Of a stretch of 64,000 nt of DNA, positions 32,896 to 44,313 are shown one piece after another. Position numbers and translations under genes: made by a program. Each line of letters starts with the position of its first letter. Position 1 is the stretch's first letter. Location of the stretch: contig OU612072.1 in the NCBI GenBank assembly GCA_914767715.1, forward strand, positions 8,122,001 through 8,186,000, in the 5' to 3' direction. The notes below the pieces were generated by a model. It worked only from the letters and a program-made list of their open reading frames with translations. It was not told where the DNA came from and ran no database searches. The stretch is from Membranipora membranacea. Its lineage: Eukaryota; Bryozoa; Gymnolaemata; Cheilostomatida; Membraniporidae.

Positions 32896-34257
32896 ATGAG
32901 ATCCTCACTAATCTACTGCTTTATTATAATTTTGGTTCTACATCACGTTCCCTCAACCAAGGTAAGTGGATAACTGATTATTATGTTCGTGTGTGGTGGA
33001 AAGAAGAAGTTTAAGTTATTGAGTGCAATTGTTTTGCCTTAAATTATATCAGCTCAAAACCTTTACATTTACAAGAAGCACTCATTGTTTTGTCACAATA
33101 AACTGCATTATCCCGCTGCTCAATATTGCGGTATATAGTAGGCTTTGTTCGCCATAACAGCTTAATATAATGAGTTGGGGTTAAAATCGCAAGTCTGTCT
33201 CTGTCCATTATCAGGTAGACCGCTGCGGGATTCAAACCAAATACCTTCTATGCTTGTGCATTAGAGGGCAGGCGCTCTAACCAACTGGGCTACCTCCTAC
33301 CCCTTTTTATTGTATTAACTTGAGATGTTTTTATTGCCAATTAGGATCGATCTTAACCATATAAATTCCTTCACAATCACCCCCACCCACTACCTAAACC
33401 AAAGCAGCGTTTAAAACTATTGAAGCTGTTGAAGCGTTTTCCTAATCAAAGTTATTTTCGCAACCATGAATGTATTGATGAATGTATTACCGTGTAACAA
33501 TCGTATATTATTGAATATTTCCAGGCTGCAAGCATACCCTTCACCTTTACTAAATGTCCACCAATACCACAATGCGCTGCATTCGTATCGGAGTCTTGCA
33601 GAGAGTTTAGACAACCAGAGCCACTTGTGGTATGTTACAATGTTAATTTGTACTTAGAGCTTCACTTAGATAAACTAAGTACAGCGGGGCCATTCAGTTG
33701 TTCCAAATTCATATAAATAAGTGATCTTTCAAAATTTAACCATATCGCAGTGTTTGCAAATGTATATATCAATAAATAGACACAGTTTCATATATATATA
33801 TATATATATATATGAAAGCAAAATATACCTTTCCCACGTTTAATTTTCTATGAGTGATATCTACCAATAGAAGCAGAATTTACATCACAGAACCAGAAAA
33901 AATTTAACTTACCTATTTGGCATCTAGTGTATATTGGTTGGATTATCAATTTTAGTTGTAGTGCAGTAGTCTCGCAGTTTGTTGTCAAAATTAACTGCGC
34001 TAGGCCGTTTGTTTTATGTTTCGGGAATTAGTTTTCTATGCTTGCATGCGCCGCTACTTTTTCAATCCTGCCTTATATCGAGTAGCCACAATGCAGGTTT
34101 CTCAGTATCCTTCATTGAATAAGACACTCATTTATTTTAATTGTGCTGTCAGCCTGTCAACTGTATTCGTGTATGTATTTTTTAGCTTGAAGACGGTACA
34201 GTATGTCCTATTGGCTGCACCTCACCATGCATTACATTTAAAGAGCTAGGACTTTAA
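32896..34257 (+). CDS. Secreted cysteine-rich protein, gene C2 (80 aa)
   Basis: Exons 32896-32961, 33525-33629, 34186-34257, all phase 0 with GT-AG borders. Exon 1: signal peptide MRSSLIYCFIIILVLHHVP. Exon 2: AASIPFTFTKCPPIPQC, then AAFVSESCREFRQPE. Exon 3: LEDGTVCPIGCTSPCITF, KELGL and TAA at 34255-34257. Cysteines: C-x5-C-x7-C-x16-C-x3-C-x3-C. The stop codon is part of the TTAA that flanks a MITE starting at the very next base (34258), so the 3' UTR is now MITE sequence; the next AATAAA is at 34732-34737. A SINE lies in intron 1 and a (TA)n run in intron 2. Function unknown, probably secreted. Confidence 0.75.
33080..33303 (-). mobile_element. tRNA-derived SINE (family V), copy in C2 intron 1
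   Basis: On the minus strand: GGAGGTAGCCCAGTTGGTTAG (A box), then GGTTTGAATCC (B box), in a tRNA-like arrangement. A related copy is at 53290-53525. Not a functional tRNA: the acceptor stem is not closed and no anticodon stem is preserved. Confidence 0.65.
33790..33814. repeat. (TA)n microsatellite
   Basis: Perfect TA run in gene C2 intron 2. Confidence 0.9.
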
Positions 34258-34634
34258 AGGGCAACCAAGGTTTCGCAGCAATGCATTAATGGGTAGCAAA
34301 TAATGTGCTGGGCAGCATCAGCTTTGTGCATTACGCGATGCAAAACTCAAAGTAGTTGCTGACTCTAAGCTGGGTAACACTTCAGTTTAGGGGAGGTTCC
34401 AAGACTTTGCTGTAATAATTATAGAGCACAGGCTAAATAATAACAGGAACAGGAAACTGCTATGTGGTATTCTCTTTAAGCTGAGTTTGAGTACCTGATG
34501 GAAGAAATGTTTCACAAGAATTCTGGCTGAATAATCATCCGAATTATATTTGTTCTTTTTCCCCATGCAGAAGGTGCAATCTGCTATTAATCAATGGCCA
34601 TCAATGAGAAGTTGTTTGAAACCTTGGTTGCCCT
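34258..34634. mobile_element. TTAA-flanked MITE, copy 2 (377 bp), fused to the C2 stop codon
   Basis: AGGGCAACCAAGGTTTC...GAAACCTTGGTTGCCCT with TTAA at 34254-34257 and 34635-34638. Same length as copy 1 at 245-621. The left TTAA contains the TAA stop codon of gene C2, so the insertion kept the stop but replaced the 3' UTR. Confidence 0.85.
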
Positions 34635-34639
34635 TTAAC

Positions 34640-35830
34640 AGTGATATCTGCTAAACATGTCAGAACGCCTACCAAAAAAGAACCGTCATATTTGAGATTG
34701 TCCACTGTATGATCATTTTTATGTATGACCAAATAAACATTTCCTACGAAATGACTGAAATACAATTTATTCTTTGGATGGATCGCTTGCATTGCCACTC
34801 TGAAATGAAAAAAGATGACCATTAAGCTCAAGCTATATTGACAATGCCCTGGTATGGTTTTTGAGGATTTCTTCATCACCAGATTCATGTGTTTATTCTG
34901 GTATATTTGGTATAGTTATGGGGGGGGGTAATTTTACATTCCCCCCAAATTGGCCCATGGTTTGACAGTGGTACCTATTTTGATATAGTAAGAGTAAGTA
35001 TATCCTTACTCCTTGATGGTGTTTATCGTGGCAAACAGGAAACAAACTAGGTACCCTTGACAGGCAATTGATAAATCACTTGCTATCTTCAGCAGTCGTA
35101 TGCAGGTGTGTTGTCAACAAAGTTATCACAGCCTTTTTTTCCATTTGAATCACATGCATACATGACAATGCAAGATGCAAAATTGCCATACACTCACTAG
35201 TGGCACAAGCAAGAGACTTTTGTTGTTTCCCCAATACTCATTACACCATGGAACTTAGTCATACTTAAACTCAGAACTTATAGTCAAATTACTGAGCTTT
35301 GGTGGAGTCCCAGATACCATTCATTCTGTAACCAGTATGTTCTGTCTCAGACTGACATGTATGATGTCTTTTCTTGTAGGTCATCAATCAATGCAAATTG
35401 TGGTCTTAAAATTTGTTTATTTTAGGGTCATGACCTCCCGTAGTTTTATTTATGGCATGTGGTTGAGGATTTATCCTCATATAGAATAATGTGACAAAGC
35501 TACACAGTAACACCACGATAGCAACAATGATAGACTCGATTTAGTTAGAGCCATTCAGATGAGCGTTTTCTGAAGCCACTTTTAATAAAATTTACATGGG
35601 TAGATAACATAGCTCGAAACAAATTAACTATCACAGACCGATGGCATGGTCAGCTGGAAAGGTGAGGCTGGAAATACTCAACAAATAAGCCTCATGTCTA
35701 AATGCAGATCGGAGTATTAAAAAAAATATTCACGGGAAGATATATTTGCAAAATAATTTCATATCTGGTTGTTGGTTATGAATACATAGAGGGGTGTAAA
35801 GATGCTTCCTATGCTGTTTTGATAAACTTT

Positions 35831-35865
<35 letters not shown>

Positions 35866-37740
35866 TTGCAATTCAGAAGTCAATATTGTGGGTGATGAGT
35901 GGATGAGCAATGTTGCGATTGGGAAGTTTCCGGAGTCATTTATGAACGTCTAGAAAGTTACTTTGATAGCTTGCCTTGACATTCATCTGCGCTAGACTCC
36001 CATCATTTTTGCTACAATCCACAAAAAATTTGTACTGTTATCCAGTAATATAAAGACATCAAACTATAATAATTGGGAAACACAAAAATAAAAATTACTT
36101 CAATAATGACAACGTTAAACTTTAAGCTTTGCACAATGTCAAGTTTCAATCATCAGTGTTATGATTCTTGCAATTTTGGTCTTTTTCGTTTTTGGTGATA
36201 TGCTGTGAATGGTAAGATGATGGAGTTATGTCTACTTGATGAAAGAGCGGACAGCTTTATCAATTTCTTTTTGTATTCAATTATTCAATTTTTGTTGCCC
36301 AGCATTGGAATTCGCTCTTATGGTTGACTGAGTTGTAGAATTTAAAAATGATTGTAATATAGACTGCTGACATAAATGAAAGGGCTACGCTGCGATGTGT
36401 AAGCAACTTGAAGTCGAAACATCAGGATTTTAGTGAGGAAATAATAATTTTCGTTTAAGTAATACCCAATCTCACGATCACAAACCACAATAACTCGAAG
36501 TACCGTTGATAAATAAATACCATATTTACATTATATTTTAAAAAGACTAGGCTCAATGCAGAGGGCAAATGCAAAATTTTCAGGCCTTAAATTTCCAGAG
36601 TCTTAAGTTTACCGTTGTAAAATCTTGAGTTCATAACCTTTTACTTCCTGGCTCTATGTTAGTCTTAGTTTAAATCATTATTAATAACAAATGGTTCATC
36701 AGTCTGCAGAGTTGGCCGGTGACATAACTTTGTGATGTACAATCCCGAAACTGCTGATAAGCAGCAGAGCTGTAAGTTTGACCTGAAAATTTTAAACAAA
36801 CATATACATATTAGCTTTGAAAACTTATCAATTTTTATGTAATCTTCTTTCATCTTTATTGCTAGCCGTTTTCCTCAGAGGAACATATGATGCCCCGAAA
36901 CTTCCGACTCGCCGATTTGGAATTCAATTTTCTCATCTCATCTCATAAATCTACCTAGTCTAGAATAAATCCAGCATAAAAAAAACACAACTTATTTAGT
37001 ACAAATAAACAGAAGATTTTGGGTAGCAGTCAATAAGATTTTAGTTTGCATATAGGTCATAGTGAGGGACTGATGCATCCTAAAGGCTGAGAATCTAGAA
37101 AGCTTGAATTACCTCCTAAAGTGTACAGCAAGCTGTCAAAAAACAGACTAGGCTCTAAATGGTCATTGACGGTTGACGGTTATTGAAATGAAACAAGGCA
37201 CCTTGGAAAAAAAAAGAAAGAGATAAAGTTTGTGACACAGATAGAAATATTTTTAATCTGAAACATATCCCTTACATACCACTGACGTATCATTTTGCGC
37301 CATGTGTCAACAATCAATTTTAAGCATTTTTTGGTGTTAAGTTTTGGGGACTCCTAGGAAGCAGTTTACAAAACAACAGGGGCCAGCAAAACACGAATTT
37401 TTGAATTTTGATATTGTAAATAAATTAAATTTTATTTATTTTATTATATGGATTCTGAGACAGGGGCCTTTCTGCACCAAACTGACCAAACTGACCATTA
37501 CTGTCTATTGTAGCTAACTTTTCCCTATTTAGGTTTAGATGAATTTTCAGTTTGGGAGCTCAAGCAATTGGGTCAATCCATGCCAACTGACACGGCTCAA
37601 TGAGAACAAACCAAGATTTATGTGGCTTCAGGTATATTATCTGATGAAGTGTCATTTTTACATTTCTATGGTCTGTCAGTGCTTACCTTTTTGATATTAT
37701 TCTAGTAGGAAGTATGTGGTAGTATATTCAAAAAGAACCA
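34640..37740. other. No gene recognised
   Basis: AT-rich. Contains a poly-G run near 34920 and a (TA)n run at about 35835-35861. An AATAAA at 34732-34737 may serve gene C2. The open frame over the (TA)n is not credible. Confidence 0.45.
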
Positions 37741-37754
37741 AGAAACACTCCAGG

Positions 37755-37915
37755 TACAAAAGAGGTATACACCCGAGGGTGCTAGCGGCTGGAACAATCA
37801 ACATTGAAACATCCCCGATTGGGATATGATTTTGCAGCACTTATCGCCTGGCAGTGAATAGCAAGCGCGTTAACCGATTGCGCCATCTCACCATCCCCAT
37901 CTCCCCAAGAAACAC
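37755..37915 (-). mobile_element. tRNA-derived SINE (family W)
   Basis: Reverse complement contains GGTGAGATGGCGCAATCGG with TTAACGCGCTTGC (A box region) and later the body ACCCTCGGGTGTATACC. The B box is degenerate here (GGGATATG region). Confidence 0.65.
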
Positions 37916-39289
37916 TCCAGGCGGATAATAGTTCACTTGATTTGGAAGCGGCTGTATGCAGGTTAGTTGTGAAGTAAGGGTATACTACATCCTCTGTGAT
38001 CGAAAAATAAATTGATATCAGTGCAAAAACAACTATATGATTGGCTAATTACTCGATTGAGACAAGATTAACATAGACATATTTATAAAACGATGCAAGT
38101 GATAGTGAAATCTCAGCAAAGCAAAGGTCGGTTGGCTTACAGTTACTTCAATCTTTACCTTTTTCCAAATCTAAAACAACTAGGCTAATCTAGAGCACTT
38201 GGTTAACGGAAGCAAGGAAAATTTCAAGGTAAAAGAGAATCATGTCCCTTGTTAAAAAAAGTGTTACCAGGCATCACAATCAATCATAACTTGTATTTCA
38301 AGTGTCAGGGCAAGTTTACGATGTAATATAAATCTCCTTTTTTTGCCTATATATATTAAATTATTATTATATACTGGTAAAAAAAGTGAAATAGGTTTTG
38401 GTTATCAACTTTATAACACAAACTTCTCACATCGTGCAGTCAACCTATTGCTAATTTGACGATAAGAGGGGACATTTCTTGTTATTTCCTATTATACAGT
38501 ATTTGGTTGAATTTTGTTATAATTTGATATAAGCTGCATATACTTGAAGCTACGATAAGTGGAAAGATTATTGATAGTTTCATATCTAACAAACAGCCTT
38601 ATAATGCAGTATTACCTCATAGCCTGAACAATCAGCAAGAGAGCATTGAGCTTACAGCAGTTCTAGTGGTGGTATCAAGATTATTCACAAAGTAGTTGAA
38701 TAACGATGTTGACTGAGTGGATACAAGGCAGAATTTTATAACCGACTTACTGACAAGCAGTCATGGCTACTTGAACAAAGAGCTGGTAACTCATTCATAT
38801 AATGTTATCATAGATAATTTTTCTTATGATTTCTCAAACTTGTCGATATGTGATATCTGTGGTGACTTGCCATGCACAATTTCTAATTGGATTTTTTGGT
38901 GTTACTTTTGAGTTTCCATGGTAATCTCTTCAAAGACCACAGAAACGATTTTTAGATATCTTCTGAATTTTGCAACAGAAATCTAAGGAATGAGATACAC
39001 TCAGTGCATTTTGTCAGTTTCGGTGTTTTGACATAATTGGTGTGTTTACGCTGTTGCGCAACCAGGGAGGCTGCCAATTCTTCATTGTTTCAGTGCAACA
39101 ATGTTCGTCCCATTGCTCTCATGCATATACTCTAAGCCAAACCAGTGTAGGGAGGTTTGCTTTCCATCAACTCATCGGGGCAAAGTCTCTATCGTCAAGG
39201 CACCCGCCCCTCGTGCCACAGTTCACTACTCAAATTCACCAAATTGAGCATAGTGCAACCCATACACAAGTCAGAGAGCTGACATGTTT
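37916..39289. other. No gene recognised; one weak cysteine motif
   Basis: A plus-strand frame at 38717-38911 contains ICDICGDLPCTISNW, loosely like Cys clusters in some transposon-encoded proteins. There is no second landmark, so no call is made. Confidence 0.3.
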
Positions 39290-39440
39290 GCGCTACAGGC
39301 AGTGGACTGACTGTGATCTCCTGTCTCGCAACTCTTGCGGAACTAATCACCTGGCATGATAAGCAAGCAACGCTTTAACCGATTGCGCCATCTTACCATC
39401 CCTAAAAAAAGGGTTGATGGCGCTAACTAGCATGCCCACT
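39290..39440 (-). mobile_element. tRNA-derived SINE (family W), diverged
   Basis: Reverse complement has GGTAAGATGGCGCAATCGG, GCGTTGCTTGCTTATCATGCCAGG, and upstream the conserved extension GCGCCATCAACCC found also in the 39665 and 28135 copies. Confidence 0.6.
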
Positions 39441-39659
39441 ATTGACCACTCAGAGTTATGTTCTCTTGACCCATAGCTCATTCCACTCCACATTTGCCAC
39501 CCTATGCAACACAGCGCACGGGTTAGGGTTGTTGGCCTGACATAGCCCATTGGTGGGACCCCTTGCAGTGAGTTTTTAGCTGTCTTTCCAGCTTCTCAGC
39601 ATGTCTTTCCATGCTGTCACGTGTCTTTCCATGAGTCAGTCAGAAGACGAGTACACAGA

Positions 39660-39860
39660 AGAGGTATACACCTGAAGGTGCTGGGGGCTGTAACAATCAA
39701 CCTTGACAGCTCCCCCCAATGGGATTCGAACCCACAAATCTTGTGGCACTAATCGCCTGGCAGTAAATAGCTAGCTTGCTAACCGATTGCGCCATCTCAC
39801 CATCCCCAAAAAAATGGGTTGATGGCGCTAATTAGCATGCCCGCTATAGTTTATTCTTAT
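39660..39860 (-). mobile_element. tRNA-derived SINE (family W), best copy
   Basis: On the minus strand: 5' extension GGGCATGCTAATTAGCGCC, then GGTGAGATGGCGCAATCGG (A box), GGGTTCGAATCCCA (B box) and a body ending GGTGTATACCTC. The B box is canonical, so this copy looks the youngest of four. Confidence 0.75.
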
Positions 39861-39869
39861 AGGGAGCAG

Positions 39870-41320
39870 TTAGCCACGTCTGTAGCCACAGACAAGTCAC
39901 CACGTCAGTAAGCTGGTTGCTTATAATATTATTTATCAGTAAGTTAATGTTAAATTTTGTCTGCTAATTAAAATAATAATCTGTTAATGACATCTTTGTG
40001 GTAAGAATTTGCTGCCGTGATGTATATGGATGTTATCTGATGTTATCTGATATTCAGAAATGAACTGAAGTCTTTTTGCATTATAGAAAATAGATTAATC
40101 TAATATTTGTAGGTATTTTTTTTGGCAGTAATTTTGTGTTATAATAGCTCATTTATGTGTTATATTTTGATGCCTTATTCTTGCAGTCACACTATGGTTG
40201 TCTATGAAATGTAATTATAATACTGCTTTCCTTGACAATTGACTGTAATCACTTGATTTATTTTCCTAGAGCACGAATACAAACAATGGAAGTTATCAAC
40301 TCAAAAAGAACGTTCTGTTGCTAGTAGCTCTATCCAGATAATTGGTCCGAGTACAGTGAATACATGAATACATATAAAGAGAAGAAACACTCTTCATTGG
40401 TGTAAGTTTATATCACATTAGTATTTAATTTTAATATTGTTCATGGTAAGTGTTCAATTTGTATATAGTATAGCAATTGGGTTTAATTAATATATATTCA
40501 CTGTACAGTTTAAGTGCATATGTATACCACATTATACCTACATTATATTGCTTTGGTAAATATTTGATATACCATAGAGTTGCAAAGAACCACCAACCAT
40601 CCGAAAGAATTAGGTGTGATGACCCGACATAGAATTCTAGTGTTACAGTCAGGTACTCGGACTGAATTGACCCTGGTTATCGGACTTTTACATCCTAATG
40701 GTCCTATATGTCTTATAGTCCTAATCTCAGCATGGCATGGAGCTGTTGATATAACATTTGAGGAGAGGGGTCAAGTTATGGAAGGAGAAGGGGAAAGAAC
40801 GCTCGTACCGGAATAAAACTGGCATCATACCCTATTGAACTTGAACTCGTTATTGTTAATGGTTAAGTGGAAATCAACTGTATCTGTTCCAGAAATAGAA
40901 TTTTTTGACAATGTATTTATTTGTTTATTGAAATATAATCAAACAAGAGCTGAATGAAATTTTCACAAAAACTGCACTCATTATCATTTGTCACTGAATG
41001 TGCAGAAACATTCTCCATTGTAACAAAGATTCTTCTTGACACTACCTTGTCTCAAGATACCACATATGGATTTGCATTTCACTAGAAGTTTACAACTGTA
41101 GACAGCTGTAATTGTGGCCACCAATAAGTAAGTATGTCTTCAAGACAACTTGTGTCATGACTTAGATTTGTTTCTATTTTCAATTTGTTCTCCATCTCAA
41201 GCTCAGATAAGTTTTCAGCAAACCATGTGCAACCTTCTTACAAGAGCACTTCTTAGCAGCGGAGGAGCAACCTTATTTCAGGGTTGTTGGGGACTCAATA
41301 TTACTTACCAAGTTTTGTAA
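39870..41320. other. No gene recognised
   Basis: A 78-codon plus frame at 40580-40816 has no family resemblance. Part of it (GGTGTGATGACCCG...GGTACTCGGACTGAATTGACCC) weakly matches 52288-52350 in the P450 gene, so it is more likely repeat-derived. Confidence 0.35.
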
Positions 41321-41324
41321 GAAA

Positions 41325-41616
41325 AGTGGTATCAGCAGCATCTTGTTATCATTTTGATGTTATTTCCTCTTCAAATTTTTTTTCAAGATTAGTATCAAAC
41401 GGTTCTGGACAAGCTGCTTAATCTATTGTAATTTTCAAACTCAAAATCCAATCAAAATTGATGGAGTTATCAACAAAAAACCTGGATTGTGGGCAGTAAA
41501 TCAATGATAGCATCATTGCTTATACACCTTCCAATTTCGTTGTGTTGCCCACAATTAAATGCCTCAATGCTAATGCTCCATAAAGTTTCCTGTCTAGGTT
41601 TATTATTGAGTCCATG
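41325..41616. mobile_element. Left-truncated MITE of the P-like TIR family
   Basis: GCAGCATCTTG...TTTTCAAACTCAAAATCC.ATCAAAATTGAT.GAGTTATCAAC...TTTCCTGTCTAGG..TATTATTGAGTCCATG matches the right two-thirds of the element at 57816-58310. It ends with the inverse of CATGGACTCAATAATA. Confidence 0.6.
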
Positions 41617-41740
41617 CATCTACCTAATATCATTCAGTATCTTTGTTAAGATCTTCAATTGTGATTATCTAGCTCTAATATACACAATGTAAAACCAGTA
41701 ATATAATATAGGGTGGCTGATATCATTGGAGCGGAAATTT

Positions 41741-41831
41741 TTGATTCAAAGTAGAAAAGTTGATTCAGAGTAGAAAATTTTGATGCAGAGTAGAAAAGTT
41801 TGATTCAGAGTAGAAAAGTTTGATGCAAAAC
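41741..41831. repeat. 20-bp tandem repeat, left part
   Basis: Five imperfect copies of TTGATGCAGAGTAGAAAAGT. The array resumes at 44314-44375 beyond the P-like element, so it is the target site of that insertion. Confidence 0.8.
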
Positions 41832-42727
41832 CATAGACCTACTAATAATAAACCTAGACAGGTGACCTGCGCAGCTGAAGTGAGGCCTATAATAACCGGA
41901 ATTCCCCAATGACATAACGTTACTGGGTTGTGCACAGTGAGCGCTGCAATGAATGGTTTTACTATATGAGCGTGACTGATTATTAGCTATTATGTCATTT
42001 TTCTCATAGAGATATTGAAGACTGATGCCTACAAGTTAATTTTATCTGGAGGGTGATGTAACAAGCAACGTCATAGTCTCTGAATTTTTTCTCTAGCTCA
42101 AATATTGAATGAGATACGACCATTAGAAGCCAGCAATATCTGTAAACAGTGATACATCATTTAAGCATTGCAGCAAGAAAATAGCATTTTTCTCACAGAT
42201 TCATCGAGAAATTATGCAAGCAAGTTAATTTTATGTGAAATGTGATGGACCAAGCCAGCTGTAAGTCTTTGAATTTTGTATCTGACTCAAATATTGAGTG
42301 AGTTACGTCCATTAGAAGTCGGAAATATCATGACTCAATGACTGACTGTTGCGTGAAAATATTTGTTAATGCGTTCTGAAAGACACTGGCCTTACCATGT
42401 GGGTGTGCTGCAATCAGTTGATGACTCAAAGCATGGCTAGCTAAAAATAGCTATAACCTTGGTCAACCTTGCACATGCTGTGTCCATCTGTATTGTAGCT
42501 CAAGGGGTTTGTTACAAGCCCCCATAAGTAGCATGATCTTGAAAGTTATCGCTGTAGGATTAGCTTAATTTTTGCATACTCTTCATTGGTGGGCTTTGCC
42601 TTATTGAGACTAAACTGTCCAGTTGCTCAGTGGATTTCTTGCACACCTGACATCGCATCAACATCGCAATCGGTAAGATAAGATTCATAACTATACTTGT
42701 GTTTTAATTTGTTTCAGTTCCATGGTA

Positions 42728-43323
42728 TGGTATGCTCTACTTTTCAATACTGTCAGGTAAAGGTGGCAATGACAGGCGCGACATTATGCTCTTTTTTCAC
42801 TTTCGCAAAGTAGGAGAAAGATTGATGTCATGTTTTACAGGCCAGTAAAAGTAGTCGACACTGCTGCTGTGCTTTTGGCTGTAGCAACACACCAATTAAG
42901 GATGCAAGCCTCACCTTCCACCGTTTTCCGCCTCAGCAGGAACGCCATGACAAATGGATCGAAGCAGTGTCCCGTAAAGATTGGAAACCGAGCACAAACT
43001 CTGTTCTATGCAGCAAGCATTTTGGAAAGGGTGCATACAGAGTGCCTCCTAACCTTCCAGGGAGACGGGCTATGCTCTACTCGAATGCAGTGCCTACTAT
43101 GTTTCCGGAGTATCCTGCGTATCTACAACCCACACAACCCAAAAAACGTAGAGTGTTAAGCAGAGACGCTGCAAACCCCCCCCCCCCCCCCCCGAGTCCC
43201 AACGCAGAAACTAGTGAGGATTTACATACTGTGCAAACAGATACAGTTCCTGCTGAAGCAGCAGAACCTGTAGTTCCAGATATACCCTTAATACTGAGTA
43301 GCGATGCTGAATGCCGATCCTGA
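42728..43323 (+). CDS. THAP-domain protein of the P-like element
   Basis: Exon 1 42728-42757 (MVCSTFQYCQ) joins in phase 0 to exon 2 42841-43323. The THAP domain follows directly: CCAFGCSNTPIKDASLTFHR, FP, W (KWIEAVSRKDWKP), LCSKHF and the closing AVPTMFPEYP. This is the C2CH zinc module with the invariant Pro, Trp and Phe, a sequence-specific DNA-binding domain used by P-type transposases to bind their ends. A basic stretch (QPKKRRVLSRD), a proline run coded by a poly-C tract and an acidic tail end at TGA 43321-43323. The product of about 170 aa lacks a catalytic core, so it could bind element ends but not cut. An upstream ATG at 42723 is out of phase. Confidence 0.75.
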
Positions 43324-43391
43324 AGCCAAAGTTCCGAAACAAAGGAGCAACGCATACGCAGATTTGAGAAGAAGGAGAGAGTACAATGTAA

Positions 43392-43817
43392 CATGATAGG
43401 CATCTTAGACATGTTCAGACTGTAGAGATTCACTTATTTATAGATACAGACACTAACAACCCGAATGATGATACTACACTGGTGTCCGTCAAGAATAGGG
43501 GCGGGCTTGTTGTACTTTCTCCCAACACAAAGAAACTCTTCGCAGTGAGCGAGCAACTGCTCCGCAATTATATAACATGCAATGGTGTTGACACAAACAT
43601 ACTTATCAAAACCCGAAACAGAGTCCTCAACCATATTCTTTTAGGAAATTTGCATGGAATTATGAAATGTGCTGTGCATTCCACTTCAACAATCAGATCC
43701 CTTATCCACCGATACATAATGATACGAGTTCATTACGAAACCCAGAAGATAACATCAGAGAAAAATGAAAACATCCGATCTAAACTCAATAGATTGGTAA
43801 TATTTCAGCATCAGTAA
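43392..43817 (+). pseudogene. C-terminal remnant of P-like/THAP transposase
   Basis: An open frame without its own start: LVSVKNRGGLVVLSPNTKKL, then a helical stretch and LIHRYIMIRVHYETQKITSE, ending SKLNRLVIFQHQ and TAA. GGL.xPS...L and the Y-x-x-I-R-x-H-Y segment near the end are typical of the C-terminus of THAP-linked transposases. It is out of frame with the THAP exon and separated by a stop, so it represents the 3' end left after internal deletion. Confidence 0.65.
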
Positions 43818-44313
43818 CTGGTCTATCTATGCATATCATGATATAAAGTATGCAACTCGTACTTCTAGTGGTACTTCTGGATGTTCAGTTGCATAGTAAG
43901 AATAAGACTTCTCATTTATTATTACAACCAATACAAGACACATTTTTATCTTCACTGTTGCTCCTTGCTATAATGTATCAACGTTTACAGATATTGCCGA
44001 CTTCTAATGGTTGTATCTCATTCAATATTTAAGCTAGAGATAATATTCAGAGACTATGGCGTTGCTTGGTACATCACCTTTCAGATCAAATTAACTTGTA
44101 GGCATCGGTCTACGATATCTCTATGAGAAAAATGCCATTATAGCTAATAATCAGTTACGCTCATATAGTAAAACCATTCATTGCAGCTTGCACTGTGCAC
44201 CACACAGTATCGTTGTGTCATTGGGGAATTCCAGTTATAATAGGCCTCACTGCTCACTGTATAAGCTCTATATCTGTCACGTCCTGTCCAGGGTTATTAT
44301 TAGTAGGTCTATG

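Larger units (their letters stand above)
41832..44313 (+). mobile_element. P-superfamily-like DNA transposon (2482 bp)
   Basis: Both ends are CATAGACCTACTAATAATAA in inverted orientation, and an exact 8-bp duplication TGCAAAAC lies at 41824-41831 and 44314-44321. Inverted repeats extend about 325 bp (41832-42155 and 43976-44313), roughly 85% identical. Inside the left arm a block is tandemly repeated (about 41992-42150 and 42182-42335). The interior encodes a THAP zinc finger and a C-terminal segment typical of THAP/P-type transposases, but too little sequence lies between for the catalytic RNase H-like core. CA-starting ends, 8-bp duplications and THAP domains fit the P superfamily. Internally deleted, non-autonomous. 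Confidence 0.85.

Noticed and set aside
33222-33303. Functional tRNA gene
   Set aside because: A and B boxes are present but stems do not close and a SINE body follows; same for 39660 and 53290.
35702-35953. 83-codon ORF
   Set aside because: It runs through a (TA)n microsatellite and has no other support.
38717-38911. Zinc-binding transposon protein fragment (ICDICGDLPC)
   Set aside because: A single short cysteine cluster in a 64-codon frame without any second landmark.
42830-43159. 109-codon ORF in the P-like element
   Set aside because: It is the wrong frame over the THAP exon; the THAP motif lies in the overlapping frame starting at 42841.
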